NCBI GenBank assembly: GCA_021292105.1
Contig: CM037865.1
Span: forward strand, 73,114,128-73,178,127
Origin: Anadara kagoshimensis
Taxonomy: Eukaryota > Mollusca > Bivalvia > Arcoida > Arcidae
Length of the DNA: 64,000 bases
Reading direction: 5' to 3'
The first letter of the stretch is position 1, and the number at the start of each line of letters is the position of its first letter. This document shows, piece after piece, positions 1-14,500 of the stretch. Below the pieces are notes generated by a model. It ran no database searches and was not told the origin of the DNA. It worked only from the letters and a program-made list of their open reading frames with translations. A program made the translations under genes and the position numbers.

Positions 1-1294
1 CAAGATATTATACCAATTAAGAGAAAATGGTGATATTTTTGTTACTGAATTCTGTTTTTCTTACTGTATAGTTGTTTAATTTTGTGGGTAAAAAATTTGC
101 TGTTCAGACACTGGAAGTTATTCAGAAATTTCAGGGCTGGTATTCGACTTCCTTAAGAAGTTCTGAAGCGCCACCTGGTGGCCATTTTCACGACATAAAT
201 GATCAAATTGTAACTACTGTTATCAACAAATAAGCTTTAATATTTTTTTGTCATGCTTAGAAAATAAAAGTGTCTTGCATTGAAATTAACCATTATGTCA
301 TAGAGATTATTTGTACTACACGTGGTATTTTTCTACAGCGCCACCTATCAAGAGAGAACATTAAATTTTTGGAAAACTAAAAGTAACACCCTTTTGTTAA
401 TTTGTAGATTTTAAAAAACTAAGTCGAATACGACCCCTGATTTTCACATATATTGCACATGAATATATAAGTTTGATTTTCAGAAACAAAAAATAGGGGG
501 TCGTCAAGCTAATTTTTTCATAAAATTGCATCGAAATCCTGAAACAAGAAAAAATCCTCATTCCTTACGCAAGAAGCTTTTAATAATGTCCTAGTATACT
601 ATTATGAACTCAATGTTTTTCGTTTGGTAGTAGCAAATAAACAAAAACACTGTAAGCTATTTGGTTGTGCAAAAAAAAAAAAAAAAAAAAAAAAAACTAA
701 TTGAAATGGTCTGTCACCCATAGAAACCCATAGCAACCGTTACCCAACACAGCTCAGTTAAAGTGGAAAGGGGATTCGTATACATTGATGAAGCGTTCTT
801 GATTCTAGGCCACTGGATGAAACGCAAATACAAGAGCATAGTCAATAGTCAAACTGCTAAAATTTGACACCTAGAACAATTATTATACAGTATCGTCAGT
901 TTGTATCCTACTATTTGTATTTAAAATCACCGAAAAAACAAACATAAACCGGATTTGAAATACCGTCTTCAAAATTTAAACAATGTACTCAAATCTTTAG
1001 TTATTTAGAATAGTACTCTCAAAAGTGTAGATCTACCTAATTTCCATTATGTACAATATACATTTTCTTCTTAAAAATAGGGCAAAGAATTGATATTGTG
1101 AATTCTAATCTTTTGTGACTGCAGAAAATTATTCTATTGAATAATAGCGTAACAGCTTTCCCGCCATAATTCTGTAGGCGCCGAAGAACACACATTCGTG
1201 ACGTCATAGATAAAAAAGACGTCAAATCAGACATTTCGACCGTCATACCATACCATAGTGACGACGACGTCACTATGGTATGGAACTACCTTAA
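1..1294. mobile_element. piggyBac-type MITE, copy 1 (left part diverged or cut)
   Basis: From about 125 onward this is colinear with 18960-20091. The shared text includes GAAGCGCCACCT, CAACAAATAAGCTTTAAT and GATGAAGCGTTCTTGATTC. It ends GGTATGGAACTACC followed by TTAA at 1291-1294, matching the terminal repeat and TTAA target of the second copy. A poly-A run of 27 interrupts it at about 670. The first 125 bases do not match copy 2, so the left end is replaced or outside the window. No coding capacity is visible. Confidence 0.7.
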
Positions 1295-2429
1295 GGCCAC
1301 TTTACAGGTTCATCTGGGATGGCCTTTATAGACAGGTTTGACTGTACACTTATTAGTGAAAATTAAATTTTTCATAACAAATAATAATAACATATGTAGA
1401 TGATCTTATATGAGCAATTATGTAATACTGAGTTAAATAATTCAACATTACATTAGCAGGAACGTAAGATTCTGTTTATTGTATAATATAAAAAGCTAGA
1501 TATTTAGTATCTGGAATTTTCAAGTCTTTTCTCAGCTATAACAGATCAACCAAAATGGCTGATAAAACTATAAGTCATGCTGTCTTAAATGTGATGTCAT
1601 AATATGCTACAACAATCGTCGGATGTCACTCACCATGGATACATGAGTCATATTACACATTGTAATGTAATTTTTATTACATGGATTTATTGTATGGATT
1701 TTGGGGGTGATTATACAATAAAAAGACATATTGACACCCTGCTACCTGTATGCTAATAGTGAATCAACTCTGTTGTCCCTCTATGAAGGCATAGAATAGT
1801 TTAATGAATTATTGGTGTAATGTACAATTAATAACCTGTTCTGACTGAAGGTACAAATGTATTTAAATGATTATAGAAGCAAAGTTTAAATCGTTAAAAA
1901 ACCCAGAAAAAATGTCCCTCTAACAAGATGACCTAACTGGTTGCATACAGATATTGATTAGTAAATAAAACAGCTATTTAATGTGTGTTCTAGGAGCAGG
2001 TAATACTACAGTCCCTTGGCCTGATGACCTAGGGCAACAGTTAAACCTGTCACCCCTGACAATTCAGGGTTATAGCTTCTACTTTTCCCAAAAAGCCCTT
2101 GAAATGTCCATGTTTTATTTTAAACCAAGACAAATACTGATATTAACTTTATATCTCAAAATTTATCACCAATATCTTGTTCTAAAAAATTTGTAAAAAT
2201 CCTCTTTTGATTCATTTGTTGTGTAACAGAAAATAATGCCACTGTTCAAATACATGTACTGCCATTGTATACTTAAAAGGTATGTTTTAATGGTTGATGG
2301 AAGGACAGAAAAAAGGAAGCTCCAATTAATATATTCCTCTTTCTTCGAAAAGCAGGAGTATATAAAAAACCTGGAAACATTGTCATCTTTTCCCAATACA
2401 AAGAATGCATTTAATTCAGGTTAACTTAC
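1295..2429. other. RNF213-like intron 17 (partial): no gene seen
   Basis: AT-rich intronic DNA. At 1295-1345 there is a right-end fragment of a mariner-type MITE family (TAGACAGGTTTGACTGTA) related to copies at 35630 and 52829. Nothing else is recognisable. A short plus-strand open frame at 1981 has no family resemblance. Confidence 0.5.
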
Positions 2430-2586
2430 AAGGCATAGACTCTCTCAACCATAGGACTAATGGTTTTGCTTTGTTGAAGCATCTCAAGCAGTCAGCATGC
2501 TTTTCATTGAGTGATTGAAGAAATGAACATGTCTTTATCAGGGATTTGTCTAATTTCTGCATCTCTATGTCTTTGTGTCCACCTGT
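2430..2586 (-). CDS. RNF213: RNF213-like exon 17, last exon in the window
   Basis: Codes residues 1721-1773: K-L-D-K-S-L-I-K-T-C-S-F-L-Q-S-L, C-L-R-C-F-N-K-A-K-P and V-L-W-L-R-E-S-M-P. This fits the family segment that follows the block in exon 16 (a helix, then (F/L)-x-x-W-(V/L)-R-E). Acceptor CTATTAG; an alternative AG four bases downstream would hit an in-frame TAG, so this choice is forced. Donor T|GTAAGT, phase 1. I find no convincing exon 18 between 2429 and 1. Confidence 0.8.
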
Positions 2587-5500
2587 CTAATAGAATAAAA
2601 GAACCGATTTTGTTTTAAAACATCTGTACCTCTTCAAGGACTCTTTAGATGAATAAAGAAGTCACTTATTGTTAAAGACACTGGAGGGTCAGATAGACAT
2701 GTCAAATAAAATTTGTATTCTTCATAACCAAGGGACCTGCCACATCAAATATCACTTAAATTGCCCAAGTACTGTCAGAGAGAAGATTTTCAGATTTAGG
2801 CTAAATATACACTTTATTTGCATGTTGCATAAAGATAAATATGTTAAATATGTTTAATACCCACAGTTCTATTTTCTATATTTCAAATTTCAACAAAATA
2901 GTAAATTCAATAGGCACCACCACGGTGCACAAGTTGAGCTGCAACTCCATTTTCTATATGATTTGAGATTCACATACTATACATTATTTGCCTTTGAGTG
3001 AGGGAGATATGAATAAAGTATATTCTATGACTCACAACAAACCAAGATACTTACCACTGAGGTTATGAGTTTTATTGGTCCAAAATCACCCTGTAACTCA
3101 TACGATTCAACAACCTCGAGAATGACACTGGCTCCCTCTATACAATTCTTTATCTTTCTGTACTCATTCCATTGCTCAATTCTTTCTTGTACCCAGCCGT
3201 TATTGTCATCAGTAACAAAATAATCAATTTCTCTTTCTAAATCCTTAGGTTCAAGTTTTCCAAAATATCTACCAAACTCTGAAAACTGAATTGTTCCAGC
3301 AATGAGATGTTGTTGGACAGCTGACCAATGAGTAAAGACTGGTTCCCAAACATGCTCTATTACTTCCTCCAATGAAAGAGCTTTTCCTTGTCTTCTAACT
3401 GTAGCCTGTCCAGTCGTTTCCCACAGTCGATTAAATACCATTCCCTTGTCATATTTCAGTAACTTTGGAAGCATTTGCATGACATCATCAGGTATCTCAA
3501 ATGCAATAATACTTGGATAAAATGTTTCAAAATCCTTGATCTCTTCTAATATCCCTGGTTTACATAAATCACTCATTTTGAATTCATCAATATCTGCAAA
3601 TTTTGCCAAAACATCTTCAATGTCTTGAGTTTCAACTGAAAGATAAAGCAAATGAGATAACTAAAATGAACTAGAACTGTCTCTGAAAGAGGCTAATACC
3701 CCATGCTCCCAACTTTTGTTGTATGTATGGCCAAATTGTAATGTGAAAAATTCTGCGTATGAAAATGTTAATAATTCAACAAAATACATGAGATGAAATC
3801 GATAATTTCAGGTGCACATGTTCTTATGATGCTCAATATCTATACATAGTTTTAAAAAGATTGGATCATATATAATTAAGTAAATACAGTAAAACCTTGA
3901 TTCATCCCCACCATTTGTTCAGTCAAATTTTGGCGTTAAAAAGGGATTTGGCAATAAATCGAGGGAGGCCCATAAAGAAAAACATAAACAAAATGGATTT
4001 TGGGATTTCAAAATAGTGTGGCGATAAGCAAGGTGGCAAAGTTTTCGAGGGGCATAATATTGAGGTTTTACTATATATAATCCAGCCAAAAAAGGAGGTG
4101 CACATGTTCAATGTATATAGAAACATACTGTAAAGCATCAGACTTGTTTGTTAAAAGCTGTAAGAGGAGCTGATTACACAAAATGGGTATATATTCATAT
4201 GGAATATATTGAGGGCGAGGTGGCCTAATGGATAAGACGTTAGTCTTCAAATCCAGGGTCTCTCACCCCTGTGAGTTCGAGTTCCGCTGAGGCCACGTGG
4301 GAAAGTCAATTTTCCTTGCCGTTGACCTTTACTGATTCACCTGGTATTAGTATAATAGACTGGGGGAGAGGTATGCTAGTCTGCGGCATACTGACTCTGT
4401 GAGCTAGCATGGTAAAGTCGCCCCGAGTGCGCACTAGTACAAGGCAGACCATATAACACACTTGCACTTCACATGCATCCACAAAATTGTTCATAGATTA
4501 ATCCATGGAGATTAAGTAAATAGTTCCCGTCGTGAATAGCTGAAAAATTGCTGATGCGACATTAAGCAACATTCAACCAACCAACCAATCATATGGAATA
4601 TTGTTGAAAAATGACTAAGTTCAACTACCCGTAAAATCTGAAAAAAAATAATTTAATCCAACAAAAATAGGAGGTGCACATGTTCAATGTATATAGAAAC
4701 ATCCTGCAAAGTTTCAGACTTCTTGGTTAAAAGCTGTAAGAGGAGTTGATTACACAAAATGAGTACCCCTCATATGGAATATTGTTGAAAAAAGTTCAAC
4801 TACCCGTAAAATCTGAAAAAAAATTATAATCAAACCAAAATAGGAGGTGCACATGTTCAATGTATATGGAAACATCCTGCAAAGTTTCAGACTTCTTGGT
4901 TAAAAGCTGTAAGAGGAGTTGATTACACAAGATGGGTACCCCTCATATCATAGGTCAAAGTCAAGGTCACAGTGACCTAAATTTGGTACATGACACATCG
5001 CCTTTCAATGATGCATCCACATACCAAGTTTGATAATTCTAGGTGCTACGGTACAAAAGTTCTGTTCCAGACACGAAGATGCACAAGGTTTTACTATCAT
5101 AGAGGTCAAAGGTCAAAGTCAAGGTCACAGTGACCTAAATTTGGTACATGACACATCGCTTTCCCATGATGCATCCACATACCAAGTTTGATAATCTTAG
5201 GTGCTACGGTTCAAAAGTTCTGTTCCGGACACGAAGATGCACAAGGTTTTACTATCATAGAGGTCAAAGGTCAAAGTCAAGGTCACAGTGACCTAAATTT
5301 GGTACATGACACATCACTTTCCCATGATGCATCCACATACCAAGTTTGATGATCCTAGGTGCTACGGTACAAAAGTTCTGTTCCAGACACGAAGATGCAC
5401 AAGGTTTTACTCTCATAGAGGTCAAAGGTAAAAGTCAAGGTCACAGTGACTTTAATTTGGTACATGACAAATCGCCTTCCTATGATGCATCCACATACCA

Positions 5501-8500
5501 AGTTTGATAATTCTAGGTGCTACGGTACAAAAGTTCTGTTCCAGACACGAAGATGCACAAGGTTTTACTATCATAGAGGTCAAAGGTCAAAGTCAAGGTC
5601 ACAGTGACCTAAATTTGGTACATGACACATCACTTTCCCATGATGCATCCACATACCAAGTTTGATGATCCTAGGTGCTAAGGTACAAATGTTCTGTTCC
5701 AGACACGAAGATGCACAAGGTTTTACTATCATAGAGGTCAAAGGTAAAAGTCAAGATCACAGTGACTTAAATTTGGTACATGACAAATCGCCTTCCTATG
5801 ATGCTTCCACATACCAAGTTTTATAATTCTAGGTGCTACGGTACAGAAGTTCTGTTTCAGACACGAAGATGCACAAGGTTTTACTATCATAGAGGTCAAA
5901 GGTAAAAGTCAAGGTCACAGTGACTTAAATTTGGTACATGACAAATCGCCTTCCTATGATGCTTCCACATACCAAGTTTGATAATTCTAGGTGCTACGGT
6001 ACAAAAGTTCTGTTCCACACACGAAGATGCACAAGGTTTTACTATCATAGAGGTCAAAGGTCAAAGTCAAGGTCACAGTGACCTAAATTTGGTATATGAC
6101 ACATCGCTTTCCCATGATGCATCCACATACCAAGTTTGATAATCCTAGGTGCTACGGTTCAAAAGTTCTGTTCCGGAGACGAAGATGCACAAGGTTTTAC
6201 TATCATAGAGGTCAAAGGTCAAAGTTAAGGTCAAAGTGACCTAAATTTGGTACATGACACATCGCTTTCCCATGATGCATCCACATACCAAGTTTGATAA
6301 TCCTAGGTGCTACCGTACAAAAGTTCTGTTCCGGACACGAAGATGCACAAGGTTTTACTATCATAGAGGTCAAAGTCAAGGTCACAGTGACCTAAATTTG
6401 GTACATGACACATCACTTTCCCATGATGCATCCACATACCAAGTTTGATGATCCTAGGTGCTACGGTTCAAAAGTTCTGTTCCGGACACAAAGTGGGACA
6501 GACAGACAGACAGACAAGGTGATTCCTATATACTTCATTTGCAGGGGGTATAATCAACAATCAAACGAGAGATTCAATGGAACCTATATTGCTGTATTTG
6601 GTATATCTTTTGACCTTTGAACCTATAACCTACATCTATATATCATTACCACCAACAATATTTTAATATACATGCCTATAAAAAAGTTTATACCATAGTT
6701 TTAATGATATCTAATAAAGCACAATGGTAAAAACAATCAGGTCATGACCTTGACTTAAGGTAATTACAAGAATATGTCAAATCTGAAACTCCATGTCATT
6801 ATCTATTCAAATAGTCAAATAATAACAATTTGAAGTTATTTTCAATTTTTTTTTCAAAATTAAACACAAAAATGCATAATCAATTTATTTGAATTTCACG
6901 AAATGAACTTACTATAGGTTTAAGGCCCTAGAGAAGCCAATCTCTAATCTGAATTGACGTATCTCCCACAATGTTCCGACACTGGCCGCCCTCACGGTAC
7001 CAAAGCAGCGTCACGGCAACTAATGACATTCTAGTGTCAGTGATGTCATTAAACTGCACAATTCAGTCCGAGTTTTCATTCTTCTTGCGCGTAGTTCAAG
7101 CATGTCGACCCTTTGTCGGAACATAGTGGGTGTGGCCGGCGATCCGTCAATTCCCCCCCCCCCAATCATTGGTTTCAAAGAAGATTTTTAAGATTTTTGT
7201 ACCCTTAGGTCACTTTGAACTACTTTTGGTAGCCATGGCAACACCACAAACAAATCTGAATTGCACTGTCCCATGGAAAACGGACCAGGTTTCATTGCAA
7301 TCTGTCCAGCAGTTTAAGAGAGTAAGTCGAAAACAGATGTTAATACACACACACACATAGCACTATGCTATAAGCTGGCATGACCTTTGGTCAGGTGAGA
7401 AAAAAATTTGAATTTAAATAGCGAACACTTATGACTGGGCTGGGAGTATCATCTTCTATGTGACAAAATAATGATCAATTAAACTTCTGGTCAATTTCTG
7501 TCAACAAAGTAATTGTACTCTTGTTCTTTGAAACCAAATATAATGTTTTAATCTCATAACATCTTTACTAGTTTCCATAATTGATATAAGTGCTTGTGAT
7601 AAAAATCACATGTTTACTACCACTGGTGGCCTCAACATGATTCAAGGGAAATAACTCCCATTCCCATCTTATATGGACTTTATTAAGCTACTATGTGACC
7701 AGCATTGTAAAATGAAACTGACAGAAACTCAAAAGAAGTAGAATTTATGCACATACACATGTTTTTATATATGTATATATATATATATATATATGACAAA
7801 AGTCTTCCAACACCTCAACATTTTTCACCTTTATATGACCACCAGAAGTAGAAAGCACATCCCAGAAACCATCAAAAGTTTAAATGTGAAAATTTTTTTC
7901 ACTTAAATAATTAGGTTTTCAAATATGTCACACAAGATATTTTGAATTTCAGATAATTATAAAGCACTGCCAAAATTGTATGACATGTAATTACAAAATG
8001 TATTGAAATAAACAGTATTAATTAAAATCAAAAACATCTTTATTTCTTTATTCTTTACTACATTTATATAAACACTCTTGAAGACCATTTTAATAAATTT
8101 GATTTATCATTCTAAATGTATCATTTCTGAATTTATTAATTAATTTGAAAAATCTGTAAAATCTTTAGTTTATCATTTTATTATAAAACATTATTATCCA
8201 CACATAGTGGACTCTAACTTAAGACACTTATTTTGAAAGAATGAAATTATGTCATGGGTGTAATAGTAGTATTCTGTTCAAATCTTTAAATGGACCTATG
8301 TGTTTGTGGATGAATTATAACAACCCTAAAACAGTATAGCTTGCCTGGAGGAATAGAATTTCAAATTGTTTAAAATATGGTGGTTTTTGAAAACGAGTTG
8401 TTTTGGAGTCACATAACTATTCACCCTTCCATCCATGAGTCAGAAATAACCCTGGGGTTTTTCTTTTGTACCTCTCTATTCAACATTTTACACAGAACCA

Positions 8501-11500
8501 GAAATATATAGTTTAAGGGTAGGGATCTCAACCATTTAAAAGTTAGTACCCAGCCCTGCCACCTGTCTTCACCCTCCCTCTGGAATAATGCATGGGTATT
8601 TCTTAAGCGTCACTCTATTCAACCAGAAAATGTATAGATTGGGATCTCAATGGTTTAAAAATTAGCAACTAACCCCGTCCGTCGCCACCTTCACTCTGAA
8701 ATGACTCCATGGGTTCTTTCTTTTGTACCACTCTATTCAACATTTCATACAGAACTATAAATATATATAGTTTAAGGGCCAGGATCTTAACCACTTAAAA
8801 GTAAGTACCAAGTCCTATCGACCCCTACCCTCCCTCTGGAATGACGTCACGCTTTAGTGTCACTCTATTCAACTTTGCAAGCAAAACCAGAAAATATATA
8901 GTTTAGAAGTGGGGATCTCAATCATTTAAAAGTTAGAACACAGCCCCGCCCATTCCCACCCCACTTTACCACACCATCACTCTAATGTGCTCCTATGTGG
9001 TTTTCTTTACTATCACTCTATATAACTTTTCATACAGAACCAAAAAATATATAGTTTAGGGGTGGGGATCTCAACTGTTTAAAAGTTAAAACCCATCCCA
9101 GCCCCACCCTCACTCTGATATGACCCTATGAACTTTTTTAGTATCACTCTATTCAACTTTTCATATAGAACTAGACAATTTTAAGTTTAGGGGTGGGGAT
9201 CTCAAACGTTTAAAACTTAGCACATTGCCCCGCCCATCCCCACCCTCCCTGATACCCCCAGGGAAAACCTTGTGCTACGGATTTGTGCATCTCAAGATGC
9301 TGATCATGAATATATATGGTTTTATAATATGAAATTAAATATCAATAGCAAAATTAATGATTATTGTTTTTAAGACCCTGCCCTCCTCTAATGACCCCAT
9401 GGAATTTAAATGCCTGATAACAATAGATCTATAGCACAAGGACCTATCCTGAAAATTTGAATGAGATTGGTTAATGCATCTAAGAGAAAATTGACGGACA
9501 AAAAGTGATCAGGAGAAAAAAGTTGAGAACTGACAACAGATACTAGGTGGAAGACTTATCAATAAGAGGTAAAGAAAATTACCGTGAAATCTATGGCACA
9601 TGTGTATGAACTCCTGTACATTAGCCATTGTTGTGTTGAATGTTTTAAGTTCTTTCTCTCTGACCTGTATCATTCTGTACAAATGTTCATCTGTTATTTT
9701 CACACTGGAGTCTTTACTCTGCATGACACTGATTAACTGGGTGAAGCTGTCTATGTTACATATTATAAGTTTCATATCTCTGACTGTTACAGTTCCATTT
9801 AAAACCCTTGACAGAATTTCTTCAGTGAGTGCAGCAGTTGTTGTTAAGTGAATTTTTGTATAATCCCTCAGAAAATCTGACTTTTTTTCCATGTCTGAAA
9901 TATAGCAAATATTATATATTTGATCTACCTTTAACCAACTTTTTTTGGTGCAAATAACTCCACATTTCATTTAGTATTCCCATTTGAATAAAAACATATT
10001 TTGTGAATGAAACCATATTAACCATACAAAGCCAAGTATTGTCAAGATAAAGTATCAGACCAATCATATAAATAGTTATCTATTATTTGCATTGAGTGTT
10101 TAGGTTTCTAGTCTGTGCTACAGGGCCATCAAGCAATCCCAAGTGAAGTATTAACAAGACTAATTATCTGAGCAGGCCAGAAGCAAATCCAAGTGGAGTT
10201 TTGTAAAGAGTAGACTAATTGTGTCTTTTAATAAAGATCAAGGTGAGCTAAAATATTATTTATGATGTTATTATAATTAAAAAAGTTAAAATCTCATGAT
10301 ATGCTTACAAAACATTTGTATGAAGTGGACAAATGGTTTCCATGACAAAGCTTTCTGCAAAACTTTGTGACTTTCGGTTAATGTTTTTGTATCCCAGTTT
10401 CTTTCAAAGAGACTTGAAAGTAATTCTCCATATCTTTGTGCTTCTTTTTCTTTCAACCTTGATGGATCAATTTTAAAACCCTTTTCCATTGCCTGAAATA
10501 ATAATATATTATTTGTGTCACTGTGACTGTAACAAGTAAAACATACAAATGAAACTAGAACTTAGAACTGTCTCTTAAGAGCCAAATACCCTGCCCCCCC
10601 CCCCTTCCAAACTGACCTAGACCTTTGAATATGCACATACATTTGTTATACGGCACATTGTCTGATTTTAGTTTACAGTTGTGCCAAGTTTGATCAAAAT
10701 CCATTCATAGACATGGAAGATATGGAGCAAACATGATATTGGGATGGAAAACCAAACGAACAGACAGGATGATTGTTAAATACCCTCCTAAACTTTGTTT
10801 GCAGGGGGGATATAATAATTCTGAATGGAATGGAAAGGAAATAATTATTTACTTATCATACCCTTCTTATATAGGATAATGCAGTTTTTAATCAATCTTG
10901 AGGTTGAAATACAGCATGCATATGTATTAAGATATCTTGTCATGGGTTATACATGTATTTATACCCGAAATCATACCAGAAATGTAAAACTATAGATTAT
11001 TTGAATGTTGTATGTTGATATATGGCATATAAAACTTGATATAATCAGTTTTTATTTACTGTAAAAATCACCTGAATGTACATGAAATTGTGTTACTGAG
11101 GTCAGAATTTGTCTTTTATAATGGCATGAATCATCAGAGTCAATAGTTAATGCTTTTACTGACATACCACCAGTTAAAAGTGATGATACAGAAACCACAG
11201 TTATAGCAATGCTATATATCATTCTGATCACAATATACATTGAATTTGATATACATTGGCAGCGGGATGGGGTGGGGTGTGATTTCAGGAAGTGGTGACA
11301 CAAGACCTCGAGTTAAACTTATCAGGAATGGCCAATTAACATTTAAAATCAGTTTTGATACTCAATTTATAGGTTTTGGAAAAAAGTTATTACTTAGTTT
11401 TAAGTTTTGATTCATCCTGTTGAGTATCAAAATGAAGATTCTTCAATAATCAACTTAACTTTTGCAACAGTGCTTTACAAAGGTTAGGAACCCAGTGTTA

Positions 11501-14500
11501 ACAAAGGATGACAAAATGTGATATTCTGTCTGATATGTGCCATAACTTGTAGTTTTTGTTCTTTTGAGTTTTGTTTTATATTTTTTCTGTAATTTTTTAT
11601 GAAATTACTAACAAAAATAATTCTTAAAACTATACAATCAAGATACAGAGTGGTGCAATATATATTCGGAAACTTTGTAAAATCCTTCATTTCATATAAA
11701 ACCAAATATTTTTCAAAACTTTTCAAAAATTTATTTCTTGGTCAATGTCCATGAATTTTTCACTCTTAAATGAAAAATTTGTTGAAGTTTTTCTTAAAAT
11801 AATTAGAAAAGAAAAATCTGTTGTTTTAATAGATAAACATTTAAAATTCAACGAAAAAATTTCTAAAATTGAAATCTACTACATAATCGTGCTTCACATG
11901 GCTGTTAAAAATGTACAATGCTGTTCAGCTTATATTTTCTTGACTGCTATAAGACGGACAGTATTTTGAAAATTATTGGAAGAAACTACAACAAATTTTA
12001 CATTTAACGGTGGAAAAATCATGGAAATTGACCAAGAAATAAATTTTTGAAATTTTTAAAAAATAAATGGATTTATATGAAATAAAAAAGGATTTTACAA
12101 AGTGTCCAAATATATATTGCACCAATCTGTATATAAAAATGTTTCATCTGGTCATAATGAAATTATTTAAGGATTGAACTTTTTATTGAATGTATTGGGT
12201 GATAATTTCAGTTGGTCATGTGCAAATTGAATGAAAAGTGAAGATCTACAATCTTTAAACTCTTGGAATGTCATAGGTCCCAAAATATACCCAAATAGGG
12301 TGTCAAAAGGCCCAATCTGTCTACCTTCTAGATTTGATTGTACTGATGTTAAATGAATATCTGCCCACTTGTCACCGTCAAATGGAACAAGCAAGTGACG
12401 TCATTGGGCGAAAGGTCACAGGTGACCAACCAAAGTTTTGGTAAATATCCTCAGTTGTTCTCAAAAGGTTAACTGAAGGGAAATCAGTATCACTGTAAAT
12501 ACTATTCTGTGAGTTTTGGCATAAATTTAAGAATAGTTCTATGTTATTTGTTAGAACTTGCAAGTTTAAGTCATAATATATTCGAGAAAACTGTTATGGA
12601 GGTTGGGGGTTATGCAAGTTAGAAATTAAACATTGAACACTATTAATAAGGAATAAATCAATAACTTTGATAGGCAAATATTTGTTGATGCATAAAATAG
12701 ATATTGTATGTGCATTACTCTTGTAAAGTCAATTTTTGTAGACCTAACCCATTTTCTTCAAACTTTTGCCTTTTTCAGTTATAGAACTTAAGAACTACTG
12801 GTCATAAATACATAATTTTTCACAAAGTTAAATGGAATTATAATAAATGTTAAATTCAGTAACAATTTTATTCAGTGTTACATATTTTTGTAATCATTTT
12901 CAAACAAGATTTCAACAAGTCTGATAATTATCCTTAAGTAAGAAGTCATAAAACCAAATGTGTTGGTAATCTGTCAAATGATTTAGGAGGAAAAAACATG
13001 TTCTTATTCTAACCTATAGAGAGAGTGTTTTGTGTTGTTTCTTTGATTTTCCAATATGTGATTTCTCTATCCCACTCTAGGGCGAGATCACTTTTCTCAT
13101 TATGTCACAATCACTCACAATCACAACAATTAATTGATGCCATCATAATAATTTTATGCAAGAATATCAGCAAAAATCAATTACATCATGTTGAGAAAAC
13201 CCTGCTGATAATTAAAATTGAACATATGATGCAAAAATTTGTTTACAAATCGGGTTTTTATGTTGCAAATTAGTGAGAGAAAGAATCCTACATCAGTAAC
13301 ACCAATGGATATTTTCAGTGTTCAGACCTTTCTATTAAGCTCATTCTGGGAGAGAAATATTCATCCACATCTGAGGTATCTCTATTTTACACTGTTACCT
13401 ATGTAGGATTCTATTAATCTCTAATAGTTCAATTCTCCTTTGTTTCAAGCCCTTTGATTGGTCTGATCTTTTTTCTGATCTTTACATGAATGGGATCACT
13501 TACCGTAAATGCCATTTTGCTCAAAATGTCTTGCATTTCACCATTATAGTCATCAATCTTGGTGCAATAAATATTCACAAGGTCTTCATTGTAATGGAAC
13601 TATAAATAATTATATAAATAAACATTAAGTTAAGACAAGAGGTCAAATGGACTCTAAAATTAACTTGAGTACAAGGAATGTATTTAATCGACTAGAAAAA
13701 GAGTAATGCATAAAATGCAAACATCTTTATTGAAATATTGTGGGCAAGTTTGAAGAAAACTTAACTTAAATCTACCTACCTTTAAAGCCTCATGCAGATA
13801 CCTTTTTTACTTTAAGAAATATGCTTACAGCAGAAAAGTATGACAAATATAACAAGAGGCCCAGGGGCCACATCGCTCACCTGAGCAACTTGCTAGGTAG
13901 AAGCCGAAATGAGTTCAGTATTGAAGTGAGTGCAGGGGAGGGAGGTTTTGTACAAACTGAAATCTATACTTCCTACCGATGCTTTTCACTAAACAATTTG
14001 TAAGTATTTTATGTACCGTAAAAGGTTGATGTTTCGACAAGCCTCGGCTTATTCCGTTACCTTTTTCTTACAGCATTTCAACCAATGAAATAATTAAAAA
14101 AAAAATTTTCATCATGCAATCTACCAATCTCAAAAGAGAGAAAATGCATAGGCCGAATACTGTAATCGGGAAATGGCAAGTAGAAATTATAGAATACAGC
14201 AGGATTTACATTAAAATTAGCTTTTAAATACAAGTACAATTAATATATTTCTCATGAACAATATATTTAACTTTATATCAAAACTTATATAAAAGAATAC
14301 AGCATGGAAAATACACTATTATTTAACCATGATTTGAACAAACTTGAATCTACACTACCTGAGGATGCTTCCATTTTAATTTGAGCTTTCCTGGCCTAAT
14401 AGTTTTTGAGGAGAAGATTTTTAAAGATTCTCTCTATATATTCCTGTGTAAAACTTGACCCCCCTCTTGTGGCCCCACCCTACCCCCAGGGACTATGATT

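Larger units (their letters stand above)
3668..6552 (+). mobile_element. Composite tandem-repeat element (GAACTAGAACTGTCTCT head, CAGACAGACAAGG tail)
   Basis: The head GAACTAGAACTGTCTCT...GAG..AATACCCC occurs again at about 10548, and the tail GACAGACAGACAGACAAGG...TTTGCAGGGGGTATAAT again at about 10745-10815, so the two copies define one family. This copy is expanded: three units of about 120-170 bp (GGAGGTGCACATGTTCAATG at about 4095, 4670 and 4846), then ten units of 158 bp (4955-6500). It is interrupted by a mariner-type MITE (3887-4073) and a SINE (4208-4589). No protein is encoded; non-autonomous. The superfamily is unknown to me. Confidence 0.65.

Noticed and set aside
1981-2196. Plus-strand 71-codon frame with G-N-T-T-V-P-W-P-D-D-L-G
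   Set aside because: No splice support, no family resemblance, opposite strand to the gene; likely chance.
4208-4300. Possible functional tRNA-Arg gene
   Set aside because: The A and B boxes are present but the sequence continues into a SINE body with a CCAA tail and target duplications; the cloverleaf is not convincing.
4955-6500. CRISPR-like regularly spaced repeats
   Set aside because: Whole 158-bp units are repeated, with no unique spacers; the genome is eukaryotic.
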